Assembly: GCF_900177805.1 (NCBI RefSeq)
Contig: NZ_FXAX01000001.1
Span: 1,798,001 to 1,862,000, forward strand
Length of the DNA stretch: 64,000 nt
Reading direction: 5' to 3'
Source of the DNA: Fibrobacter sp. UWB13
GTDB lineage: Bacteria > Fibrobacterota > Fibrobacteria > Fibrobacterales > Fibrobacteraceae
In this document: positions 7,588 to 15,783 of the stretch, piece by piece
How the letters are laid out: every line of letters begins with the position of its first letter
Position numbering within the stretch: position 1 is the stretch's first letter
Program-made: the position numbers and the translations under genes
Notes under the pieces: model-generated
What the model was told of the DNA's origin: nothing
What the model saw: only the letters and a program-made list of their open reading frames with translations
Database searches by the model: none

Positions 7588-9072
7588 ATGAAGAAAATAT
7601 TGAGCATCCTCCTAAAACCGTTCCGGTTTTTCAAATTCCATCATTACGTGACGCTTATAGCGATCGCGGCCCTCGGGGTTTTCAATTTCCAGACAACCCT
7701 CAACCCGACCATTCAAAAAATCCGTCAAGAAAAAGACATCCATCAATCATTTGACAAATGGTGGAACGAGGAACGCGCCCAAGAATTCAAGAACGTGGGC
7801 CTCACGCCAAACGACACTATCAAGGCGCAAGAGTTCGAGCTCTACAAGGAACGTTACCAAGTCGAGAACCCAACGCCAATTATCGAAGACCGCATCGAGG
7901 AAATGAAGGGAGAATTCCTCAATTGGTGGGAAAATCAGGGCGGCAAGGAACAGTACGCCAAGGAGCATGGCAACTACCCGACCGACAAGCAATATGAGGC
8001 GGAACTCAAAAAATGGATTTACAATTATACGGACAAATTCATCCGTTACCGTTGGGCATACCAGCCTAGCCGAGGCAATACCGAAAGTTGGCTCACTTGC
8101 AGTTTGCTGTTCCCAAGCACATGGTCCTTTATTTTCTTCGTCATATTTTTCATGTTTGCGCTGATGCAGCTTGAGAAGCGTTGGCACGCAATCTTTGTTT
8201 ACATTTACGCGGTAGTAATCGCAATTATTAGCGGTTTCTTTGTCGATTTACTCGTAGACACATCGTTCTTTGGGCAGTTCGCCACACAGCGTTACATGGG
8301 CGTAAGCCTGATGGTTTGCTTTTTGCTTGGAGCTAACGTATTCGACAAAGAGAAAGACGCCATTCCGTCTTACGTCAGCAAAATTTCGCAACTTGCGCTT
8401 GCAGGGAGCATGGCTATTGACTGGTTCTTGAATCCGGGGATTTTCAACGCGGTTGCCGTGGAATCGCCGCTCTTCTTTGCTTTGGGCGGACTAGCGGGCT
8501 ACTACATGCCGCACCGCGCTGAAGGAAGCACCAAGCAAGTTGTTACCGAGCAAAGGCCCGAAGAAACGGAATCACCTAGCGAACGCACCCGTAAGATGAT
8601 CAGCAAGGGGCTTGAAGCGGCAAACAATGGTGAAAACGAGAATGCGGCCCGCCTACTGCAATACGGGCTGACGGCGCTTCTGCAAGAAGAACCGGTCAAG
8701 TTCCAAGACGTGAAGGACGCGGTAAATAGAATTGCAGGTTGCTACGCCGAAATTCCGAGCACGCAATGGATTGAATGGGGAGCCATAGCAAAGCAAAAGA
8801 AAATCCCAGAGGCCGCAATTACGTTGCTCGAGAAGGGACTTGCAAAAGAAACAGATGCAACCATAATCCGCCGCGCACACTTTGACATTGGCGAGCTTCG
8901 CATCCAGACAAAGTCCGATGTGAATGCGGCCATGGAGCACTTAGGCAAGGTCATCAAGGAAAACGACAGCGACACGCTCGCCGAACAATCCAAGAAGCTT
9001 ATGGAAACCGGCAAGGACATCCTAGTTCAAATGGCCTACGCCGCCCCCAAACAGTTTAAAGTCTCTAATTAG
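7588..9072 (+). CDS. Rhomboid-like multi-pass membrane protein with a TPR-like C-terminal region
   Basis: 494 residues from the ATG; an in-frame TTG six codons upstream has no ribosome site. One membrane segment lies near the N-terminus (about 20-38), followed by a charged, W-rich periplasmic region to about 150. A bundle of about six hydrophobic segments (150-325) has rhomboid-like spacing, with LEKRWHAIF where rhomboids have their conserved LE, and YMGVSLM where active enzymes have GxSG. I see no clear catalytic His in the last helix, so it may be an inactive rhomboid-like (iRhom/derlin-type) protein. After 340, helical pairs such as AARLLQYGLTALLQ and AAITLLEKGLAKE resemble TPRs in the cytoplasm. 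The rhomboid relationship is tentative. Confidence 0.6.
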   Translation: MKKILSILLKPFRFFKFHHYVTLIAIAALGVFNFQTTLNPTIQKIRQEKDIHQSFDKWWNEERAQEFKNVGLTPNDTIKAQEFELYKERYQVENPTPIIEDRIEEMKGEFLNWWENQGGKEQYAKEHGNYPTDKQYEAELKKWIYNYTDKFIRYRWAYQPSRGNTESWLTCSLLFPSTWSFIFFVIFFMFALMQLEKRWHAIFVYIYAVVIAIISGFFVDLLVDTSFFGQFATQRYMGVSLMVCFLLGANVFDKEKDAIPSYVSKISQLALAGSMAIDWFLNPGIFNAVAVESPLFFALGGLAGYYMPHRAEGSTKQVVTEQRPEETESPSERTRKMISKGLEAANNGENENAARLLQYGLTALLQEEPVKFQDVKDAVNRIAGCYAEIPSTQWIEWGAIAKQKKIPEAAITLLEKGLAKETDATIIRRAHFDIGELRIQTKSDVNAAMEHLGKVIKENDSDTLAEQSKKLMETGKDILVQMAYAAPKQFKVSN

Positions 9073-9084
9073 TTTGGACTCTCC

Positions 9085-9177
9085 GTCATTCTGAGCGTAG
9101 CGAAGAATCCAGTTACATTATCAGTTGCTTCACCAAGAATTAACTGGATCCTTCGTCCTTACGGACTCAGGATGACG
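9085..9177. repeat. Two intergenic inverted repeats
   Basis: GTCATTCTGAGCGTAGCGAAGAATCC (read here in two parts: GTCATTCTGAGC and GCGAAGAATCCAGTT) is followed 27 nt later by ACTGGATCCTTCGTCC...CTCAGGATGACG in the opposite orientation. They lie between the convergent rhomboid-like and GH9 genes and could act as 3'-end structures for both. Confidence 0.75.
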
Positions 9178-9214
9178 AAACGCACACTTGACTCAGGATG
9201 ACGTCAAAGCGTTC

Positions 9215-11362
9215 TTACTTTACAACAAACTTCTTGGCGGAGAGGCCTTGGACTTGCACAAGGTAGAGTCCGCTCTTGAGCGTGTTTACGTTGAGCGATT
9301 CGTTCATGCTTTGGGCGGTCTTTTGCATTTGCACATTGCCCTGCACATTCAGAATCTTGACAGCGCGGCCCACAGCCGTGCGCGGCAAATTCAGCGAAAG
9401 CATCTTGCCAACAAGCGACACGCCAAACTTCGCCGTTGCGACAGCATTCGGCAATGCAGAACGCGGCGGTTCCACCTTCTTCGAAACTTCATCATAACGT
9501 TCCACAACAGCCATCAAATACCATGTGCTATGCGGAAGCCATTGTTCATCCCAGCGCCACACCTGCCAAGATTCCTTCATAGAATCAAAGCCCACGGCAG
9601 CAACACCATCGTCCGTCCAGGCAATACCCGAACCATCCTGATTCTTGCCGGTAATGCCATTTGCAATACCGCCTTCAAGCGTTGCATCATAATCAGACTG
9701 GCCATCGTATTTTTGCGGATTCTTAGATCCCTTGCCATACATCATGCAAGTTGCATACGGGTTCTTGCCTAAAATCCAGTCGAGCTGATCAGTTGCATAT
9801 TTCTGTACACTATCGGCAACACTTTCGTTCAAAGCACGAGCCGCAAACATTGATGCAGCTGCAAGGCTTGCAATGCGGGCATCTTCACCCTGCCACCAAT
9901 AATTACTTTCATTATCGTGCGGGATAAAGAAGCCATCCTTTATCTTGTCCTGAGTCTTGTAAGTCTGGCGAGCATAACCGAACGGGTTATCCACCTTGTT
10001 CGTAACAGAAATTAGCCATTTAGAATGATTTTCGATGGTCTGTCGGGCGCCAAACAAGAGCTGATTGTTGCAGCTACACCCCATACAAAGCGGACAAACC
10101 CAAACTGGACTTCCGTCAACAACCTCATCAACAGATTCCTCAGTAGTAGCTTCAATTTCAGCATAGCGAACAAGTGCAATCAGCGGAAGGCCGGCATCAC
10201 TTGCATGCCAGAACGGACGCTTTTTCGCATCATCACTCCAGAAATAGCCATCTTCGCTCAAGCGTCCTTCAAGATGCAGCGCACGCTTGCGTGCATCCGT
10301 CAAATACGCCTGCGTCTTGGTCGCCGCATAAAGTTCCGTTGCCGCCAAAAGCGCCGTGTAATCGTCGATGATATTTTCCTTGTGGTCATCGCAGTAAGCG
10401 CAGTCGCCGCCAATGCTCTGTTTTTCGGACAAATGCTTGTAAGCCTTTTCTGCCGCAGCCAAATACTGTTCGCTCGTAAAATCGCCCTTCAGCTTCAGCC
10501 TTGCAGCACTTGCGAGAGCCGCTATCGCCATGCCACCGCCTTCGCGGAACGCCGTCTGGTAATCCGTACTCTTGATGCCATCGGAACCGGAGAACGCGCA
10601 AATTTCACGTTTGCCCAGAGGCGAGCCCCAGTTATCGAACACGGTCATATAGAAGAAGCCCTGTTCATCAAGCATACGCACCAAGAAGTCCGCACCGTAC
10701 GCCGCTTCATCAGCCGTTTTCGCCTTTGTCAATGTCGAACCAAGCAACTTCGGGATGCGTTCCGAAGCAAAAGCAAGCGACCAGACTGTTAGCGGAATCT
10801 GCTGCGGGTTCAAATAATTGGCATAAGAAAGATGGCTCAAGTATTTACTCACGTCGCCACTGGCATCGTACCAGCCGCCATGCACATCGAGCTTTTTATC
10901 GGACTTATACACGCCCATGCTCTTGTCCCAATCGACAACAGGAGCCTTGTCCGCACGATCATCATAGAAGTAATTGAGCACTGTCGCAAGCGTGTTTGAC
11001 GCCAAAGCGTTTTCGCCCACCGTAAATTCGCCCGAATTCTGCGCTTGGCCATTCTCGGAAACCTGGAGCGTGTACTTGCCAGCCGTAAGGCCACTCAAGT
11101 CCGCCACATAAAACTTGCCGTTGTTCAGCCAGTTATCCGGATTCGAACCCGCCGAAAGTTTACCCGTCTTGACCGCCGAACCACCCGACATCACGCTAAA
11201 TTCTGCTCCATCAGCAAGATTATCGCTCTTGACAATCACAGAAATCGGCTGACCGACATCGTAACCGACCTGGTTATAATAAAACTTGGTATCCGCAGAA
11301 GCTGCGCCCGCGTTCAAAAGAACCGCGGCAGAGAAAATCGGGGAAAGCTTATATATATGCAT
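9215..11362 (-). CDS. Secreted glycoside hydrolase family 9 glucanase with N-terminal Ig-like domain and C-terminal sorting tail
   Basis: 715 residues. A signal peptide ends at AASA (about residue 23). An Ig-like CelD_N-type domain (about 25-117, FYYNQVGYDVGQP) precedes the GH9 (alpha/alpha)6 catalytic domain (about 125-630). HGGWYDASGD carries the paired aspartates D166 and D170, and WRWDEQWLPH gives a candidate general acid E606. The last 70 residues (ILNVQGNVQMQK...GLYLVQVQG) have the form of a T9SS-type sorting domain, so the enzyme is probably exported to the cell surface. Cleavage of beta-1,4-glucan is expected. An unusual Cys cluster CPLCMGCSC (C423, C426, C429, C431) interrupts the catalytic domain. 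Confidence 0.9.
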   Translation of the reverse strand: MHIYKLSPIFSAAVLLNAGAASADTKFYYNQVGYDVGQPISVIVKSDNLADGAEFSVMSGGSAVKTGKLSAGSNPDNWLNNGKFYVADLSGLTAGKYTLQVSENGQAQNSGEFTVGENALASNTLATVLNYFYDDRADKAPVVDWDKSMGVYKSDKKLDVHGGWYDASGDVSKYLSHLSYANYLNPQQIPLTVWSLAFASERIPKLLGSTLTKAKTADEAAYGADFLVRMLDEQGFFYMTVFDNWGSPLGKREICAFSGSDGIKSTDYQTAFREGGGMAIAALASAARLKLKGDFTSEQYLAAAEKAYKHLSEKQSIGGDCAYCDDHKENIIDDYTALLAATELYAATKTQAYLTDARKRALHLEGRLSEDGYFWSDDAKKRPFWHASDAGLPLIALVRYAEIEATTEESVDEVVDGSPVWVCPLCMGCSCNNQLLFGARQTIENHSKWLISVTNKVDNPFGYARQTYKTQDKIKDGFFIPHDNESNYWWQGEDARIASLAAASMFAARALNESVADSVQKYATDQLDWILGKNPYATCMMYGKGSKNPQKYDGQSDYDATLEGGIANGITGKNQDGSGIAWTDDGVAAVGFDSMKESWQVWRWDEQWLPHSTWYLMAVVERYDEVSKKVEPPRSALPNAVATAKFGVSLVGKMLSLNLPRTAVGRAVKILNVQGNVQMQKTAQSMNESLNVNTLKSGLYLVQVQGLSAKKFVVK

Positions 11363-11798
11363 GCGCTAAATATAGATACACGAGGCTTTGGAAAAAAGTA
11401 AAATAAACCTCATACGAGATAGGGAAACACCGTTATTTTCAACGCATATTTAGCGTAAATTATAAAATCAACCAGTTAAAGCTTAAACGGCAAGCCATTC
11501 AAAGTAACTCGAAACAGCAATTTATTATAAGGGCTTTACGGCAACCGAGTCCAAACGGAGACATCTTTCGAAGGTTTAAAGTCCTCAAAACTAAAGCAAA
11601 CAAGCCTTACCCAGTCATTTCAACGCAAATTTTACGTTAAATATTAAATATTTTTCATTTCATTCAAAAATTTTATTGACCATTCAAATTTCAAAACCTA
11701 TGTTTGCAACGTAATAAAAAAACGACTGGATTCTTCGCGATTTCATCGCTCTGAATGACGTCACAAGTAACTTTAAACCTAAAACCAAAGATCTAACC
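11363..11798. other. 436-nt AT-rich gap between divergent genes, with two long imperfect direct repeats
   Basis: No gene is visible. Two related segments, 11435-11466 and 11617-11648, share TTTCAACGCA, an A/T core and an ACGT/GCGT element followed by TAAA. The element CGCTAAAT just before the GH9 start (11364-11371) is the inverse of ATTTAGCG in the first copy. A GACTGGATTCTTC...GAATGACG repeat sits at 11724-11760 next to the aldolase start. The repeats may be operator sites for the GH9 gene. Confidence 0.55.
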
Positions 11799-12740
11799 AT
11801 GTACTACGAAACAATTAAAGTTCTCGACTGCACGATCCGCGATGGCGGCCTCGTCAACAAGCACGATTTTTCTCTTGAATTCGTGCGTAGATTGTACACC
11901 CTTCTCACTGCAGCCGGCGTAGACTACATGGAAATGGGTTACAAGAACTCCCCGGAACTCTTCGACCCGAAGGAATACGGTCCGTGGAAGTTCTGCGACG
12001 ACGATTTGCTTTGGAAGGTCAAGGACGGCATCGATTCCAAGATGAAGATGGCCGTGATGGCTGACGTGGGCCGCGTCAACATGGATGCCGTGAAGCCCGC
12101 TTCCGAAAGCCCGTACCAGATGTTCCGCGTGGCAAGCTACGTCAAGAACATTGACAAGGGCATCAGCATGGTGAACGCCTTCCACGACATGGGCTATGAA
12201 ACGACGCTCAACATCATGGCTGTGAGCCGCGACCGCGGTCCGGAACTTGACGAAGCCCTCCACCAGGTCAACGAAGAATGCAAGGCCGACGTGCTTTACC
12301 TCGTCGATAGCTTCGGCGCCTTCTACCAGGAAGACATCGACAAGGAACTCGCCCGCTACAAGGGCATCGTGAAGAACAAGAAGTTCGGCTTCCACGGTCA
12401 CAACAACCAGCAGCTCGCCTTCTCCAACACGATCCAGGCTATCATCAACCACGTCGACTACCTTGACGGTTCCGTATCCGGCATGGGCCGCGGCGCAGGC
12501 AACTGCACCACGGAACTCCTCCTCGGCTTCCTCAAGAATCCGAAGTACGACCTCCGCCCGGTTCTCGACGCCATCCAGGAACTCTTCTTGCCGTTGCAGA
12601 GCAAGTACGAATGGGGTTACATCATCCCGCAGATGATTACGGGTATGCTCAACCGCCATCCGCAAGACGCTATTGCCGTCCGCAAGACCGAAGAAAAGGA
12701 CATGTACCGTAAGTTCTACGAACACATGATCAACGACTAA
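11799..12740 (+). CDS. HMGL-like / 4-hydroxy-2-oxovalerate aldolase-type TIM-barrel enzyme
   Basis: 313 residues. The N-terminal DCTIRDGG (10-17) is the metal-binding signature of the HMG-CoA lyase-like family, and GFHGHNN supplies the metal-binding pair H199 and H201. GMGRGAGNC is also typical. The family catalyses aldol or Claisen reactions with a divalent metal; without the partner acetaldehyde dehydrogenase next to it, the exact reaction cannot be named. The protein is cytoplasmic with no targeting signal. The gene stands alone, followed by a repeat element and a strong terminator. Confidence 0.85.
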   Translation: MYYETIKVLDCTIRDGGLVNKHDFSLEFVRRLYTLLTAAGVDYMEMGYKNSPELFDPKEYGPWKFCDDDLLWKVKDGIDSKMKMAVMADVGRVNMDAVKPASESPYQMFRVASYVKNIDKGISMVNAFHDMGYETTLNIMAVSRDRGPELDEALHQVNEECKADVLYLVDSFGAFYQEDIDKELARYKGIVKNKKFGFHGHNNQQLAFSNTIQAIINHVDYLDGSVSGMGRGAGNCTTELLLGFLKNPKYDLRPVLDAIQELFLPLQSKYEWGYIIPQMITGMLNRHPQDAIAVRKTEEKDMYRKFYEHMIND

Positions 12741-12753
12741 AGTAAAATACATT

Positions 12754-12786
12754 GGCGATGCCGTCCCGGAACAAGTCCGGGATGAC
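12754..12786. repeat. Intergenic GGCGATGCCG...ATGAC repeat
   Basis: An inverted repeat GGCGATGCC-GTCCCGGA-N-TCCGGGATGAC directly after the aldolase gene, a member of the family also seen at 13748, 31120 and 32190. Confidence 0.75.
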
Positions 12787-12818
12787 ATAAAGTCCGGCAC
12801 GACATTTCAACAAAAAGG

Positions 12819-12848
12819 TCCCGCTCCGTAAGGAGCGGGATTTTTTTT
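12819..12848 (+). terminator. Rho-independent terminator after the aldolase gene
   Basis: A perfect 9-bp stem TCCCGCTCC/GGAGCGGGA with a GTAA loop is followed by eight T residues. Confidence 0.92.
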
Positions 12849-12993
12849 AGTTTATCTACCACAATACACCTATAATACGTCAAAATCTCCTACAACTTAA
12901 AAAAGAAAGAAATTTATCATAATTACTTCATTTAGAAAACTTTATTTTTACAAACGAACAAAAAAGTTCATTTTTCACATAAGGAGGAAACAA

Positions 12994-13734
12994 ATGAAAC
13001 TTGTCAAAGCCATAACTGCATCCATCGTAGCCCTAGGTATTTCATCTGCATGGGCAGAAACTGTGGGCATTCGGATCTCAAGTAATTACAAAAACGAAGG
13101 ACGCACGGACTACGTCGAAAACGGAAACAAGCATTTTACAGTATGCTACGTAAAATCATCCGACAATTACGAAACATCTGAACAACAAGTATGCGGAGAA
13201 GACCTCAAAGACTACGGTATTTCCTACACATTTACCAAAGACGTCAATGGAGAAGATCCGACCCAAATAATCGTAAGTAACGAAGATTTTGCAGCCAATC
13301 CCATTCAATTTGACGGAGGCATCAACGTATCCAAATCATGGGATCCCATAGTAAACACAGACCATTTAAAACAAACCATACCTTCTGGAACCTATTATCT
13401 TGTTGTTAAAATAGAGAACGTTCAAAAAGCAATCAGTGTAGCAGTTACAGAACCCGTCCCTCCACAAAACGCATTGCAAGGCGATGAAGGGACTTTGAGA
13501 TTGGACAAAGCCGCCAACACCAAAGATACATTCAACGCCACAAGAACAAGCGCTTCCGAAATTACAATTACCACAGATAAAACGACAGACTCTAAATACA
13601 CAATTACAGATATGAAGGGTCAAGTTGTTTCCGCAGGACTATTAAAAAACAACGAAACCCGCGTAAAAGTACCAACAACGGGTTCATACGTCGTTAAGGT
13701 CGGGCGCAACTACAAGAAAGTTAATGTGAGATAA
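12994..13734 (+). CDS. Secreted protein of unknown function with C-terminal sorting-like tail
   Basis: 246 residues. A strong ribosome site AAGGAGG lies 6 nt before the ATG. The signal peptide MKLVKAITASIVALGISSAWA is cleaved before ETV. The mature part is beta-rich with no recognisable catalytic motif. The last 60 residues (ITDMKGQVVSAGLLKNN...GSYVVKVGRNYKKVNVR) have the T9SS-like sorting-domain pattern of other secreted proteins in this window, which suggests surface export. It stands alone between terminators. The high A/T content of the gap before it and the strong ribosome site suggest high expression. Confidence 0.8.
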   Translation: MKLVKAITASIVALGISSAWAETVGIRISSNYKNEGRTDYVENGNKHFTVCYVKSSDNYETSEQQVCGEDLKDYGISYTFTKDVNGEDPTQIIVSNEDFAANPIQFDGGINVSKSWDPIVNTDHLKQTIPSGTYYLVVKIENVQKAISVAVTEPVPPQNALQGDEGTLRLDKAANTKDTFNATRTSASEITITTDKTTDSKYTITDMKGQVVSAGLLKNNETRVKVPTTGSYVVKVGRNYKKVNVR

Positions 13735-13747
13735 AGCAATAAAAAAA

Positions 13748-13776
13748 GGCGATGCCGGATCGGAGTCCGGCATGAC
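13748..13776. repeat. Intergenic GGCGATGCCGG...CCGGCATGAC repeat
   Basis: An inverted repeat nearly identical to the one at 32190-32218 (GGCGATGCCGGA-N-CGGAGTCCGGCATGAC), lying just upstream of the bidirectional terminator. Confidence 0.8.
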
Positions 13777-13790
13777 ATTTCAAAAAAAAG

Positions 13791-13824
13791 TCCCGTTCCA
13801 TAAGGAGCGGGATTCGTTTTTATA
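13791..13824. terminator. Bidirectional terminator between convergent genes
   Basis: Stem TCCCGTTCC/GGAGCGGGA with an ATAA loop, an A run on the left and a T-rich stretch on the right. It overlaps the stop codon of the aldo/keto reductase gene and can serve both converging genes. Confidence 0.85.
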
Positions 13825-14653
13825 GTCCATCGAGTTCTAGCAGCGCAGCCATGTCGTTCGAATTGATTTCGAAATCAAGCTTAGCGTTCTGACGGATGCG
13901 CTCTTCGTGTACAGATTTCGGGAGCGGCAAAAGCCCGAGCTGTAACACAAAACGGCTTGCAAGTTGCGGCACCGAGACGTGATACTTTTCCGCCATCGCA
14001 CAGACTTCCGGCACTTTCAAGAGGCGACCCGTCGCATTCGGCGAATACGCTTCCACCAAGATTCCGACCTGTTCGCAGAAGTCAATCAGTTCCGTCGGCA
14101 CATGACCGATGTGAACGCGAATCTGGTTTACCGCAGGCACCACGCGAGCTTCCGCCAGCAAATTATTCAGGTCGTCAATTTCAAAATTCGAAACACCAAT
14201 TGCACGGATTTTACCCGCTTCGTAAGCTTCTTCTAGCGCATTCCAGACATCCACATTTTCACGGTAATAATGGTTTCCGTTAGGGACGCCCATTTCGGCC
14301 CACGGACGCGGAGCATGAATGAGCATCATGTCGATATGGCATGCATCCAAGCGATCCATCGATTCCTGGATACAGCGTACCGTATCAGCATAATTCTTGA
14401 CTTCGGCAGGGATTTTCGTCGTGATAAAAATGCTTTCACGGTGAATTCCAGTCGATTTTAGCGCCGCCTTGAGCCCAGCACCGACTCCCGCCTCATTTTC
14501 GTAGGCGATTGCGGTATCAATATGGCGATAGCCCGCATCTATAGCGGTAGCGACCGCAGTTGCAGCCACGTCATTTGGGGTTTGCCATGTGCCCAATGCA
14601 ATTTTCGGGATTCGCTGCCCATTATTCAACTTGTAAAATTCGTCGAGTACCAT
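13820..14653 (-). CDS. Aldo/keto reductase
   Basis: 277 residues from the ATG; an in-frame TTG two codons earlier is less likely. The NAD(P)H-dependent AKR TIM barrel is clear: GTWQTPND near the N-terminus, the tetrad D46 (HIDTAIAY), Y51, K80 (FITTKIP) and H113 (MLIHAPRP), then IRAIGVSNF and the C-terminal cofactor-binding region LPLPKSVHEERIRQN. It should reduce aldehydes or ketones, possibly sugars or methylglyoxal, in the cytoplasm. The length matches AKR5-like enzymes. It is a single gene with no informative neighbours. Confidence 0.92.
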   Translation of the reverse strand: MVLDEFYKLNNGQRIPKIALGTWQTPNDVAATAVATAIDAGYRHIDTAIAYENEAGVGAGLKAALKSTGIHRESIFITTKIPAEVKNYADTVRCIQESMDRLDACHIDMMLIHAPRPWAEMGVPNGNHYYRENVDVWNALEEAYEAGKIRAIGVSNFEIDDLNNLLAEARVVPAVNQIRVHIGHVPTELIDFCEQVGILVEAYSPNATGRLLKVPEVCAMAEKYHVSVPQLASRFVLQLGLLPLPKSVHEERIRQNAKLDFEINSNDMAALLELDGL

Positions 14654-14766
14654 AATCAAACCTCGCTACTTGTACCAAATTAATATAACTAGAAACACGA
14701 TTCCAGCGAGGCAGAATCGCCAAAGTCCTAATACCACATTGGAATATTTACTGGTGTGAAAAGAGG

Positions 14767-15696
14767 CTACTTCTCGATTGTTTTAATTTCGCCCTGGGCG
14801 GCGCGATTGGCGTTGTAGGGGTCTATGTGCACGAGGGCATCGACGACATTTTCGTTCGAATCGATGAGCAACTGTTCGACCTCTTCGGCAACATCATGGG
14901 CATCTTTCAGTGTCATTTGGTCATCGACCACGATATGCACGTCCACATGCAGGTCACTCCCGACGTAGCGGGAACGGAGCCCATGCAAACTGATGACCTT
15001 CGGGTGCGAAAGCGCCAAATTGCGCAATTTTCCAAGAACATCCGGATCCGCACCGCGGTCCACGAGCTGGCGAAGCCCCGGAGCCGCAATTTCAATCGCC
15101 GAATGCATAATGAAAAACGCAACAACCAACGCACCGACAGAATCCGCAAACCAAAGCTGCGGGAGCAAAATGGCGAAAACGACCGCCACAAGCACGGGAA
15201 TCGAGCTAAAAGAGTCGCTACGGTGGTGCCAAGCGTTCGCCTCGAGCACCTGACTGCGGATTTTACGCCCCGCATTTCGCGTGTAGCGGAAAAGGATCTC
15301 TTTTACGATAATGGAGGCAAGCGCCATCACGGCAACGGACGTTTCCGGGTGCGAAGCTTCACCCGCCAAAAGCGCAAGGACCGCCTTATACCCAATGCCA
15401 ATACCCACGGCGGCAACGGCAAGCCCAATACCAATCGTAATGAGCGTTTCAAATCGGCGGTGTCCGTAAGGGTGCTCGGCATCCGGTGGCGAGTTCCAAA
15501 AATGACTGCCAACAATCACGGCGACATCAGTCACAAAATCAGACGCACTGTGGATAGCATCTGCAACGAGCGCCTGGGAGTTCCCCACCACGCCAACAAC
15601 AAACTTGGCCACGGAGAGCGCGGCGTTCCAGCCAAGCCCCACCCAAGTCACTTTGCGGACTTCTGAACTATCGTCTTTTTTGCGTACGCGAGTCAT
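14767..15696 (-). CDS. Cation diffusion facilitator (CDF) metal exporter
   Basis: 309 residues with the CDF arrangement of about six membrane helices (about 15-215) and a cytoplasmic C-terminal ferredoxin-like domain (220-309, DLHVDVHIVVDDQMTLKDAHDVAEEVE). The transport-site residues are visible as D46, H49/D53 in VADAIHSASD (TM2) and HHRSD in TM5. CDF proteins exchange Zn, Fe, Mn or Co for protons out of the cytoplasm; the metal cannot be chosen from sequence. The gene lies alone between the AKR gene and the divergent adaptor gene. Confidence 0.93.
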   Translation of the reverse strand: MTRVRKKDDSSEVRKVTWVGLGWNAALSVAKFVVGVVGNSQALVADAIHSASDFVTDVAVIVGSHFWNSPPDAEHPYGHRRFETLITIGIGLAVAAVGIGIGYKAVLALLAGEASHPETSVAVMALASIIVKEILFRYTRNAGRKIRSQVLEANAWHHRSDSFSSIPVLVAVVFAILLPQLWFADSVGALVVAFFIMHSAIEIAAPGLRQLVDRGADPDVLGKLRNLALSHPKVISLHGLRSRYVGSDLHVDVHIVVDDQMTLKDAHDVAEEVEQLLIDSNENVVDALVHIDPYNANRAAQGEIKTIEK

Positions 15697-15783
15697 GACC
15701 TTTAAGCTAGAAAATTTGCAACCTTACGTGCTCCCAAATCATCAAAATTGCTGTAATAAAAAAACAATGTTACTATTTTTCTA

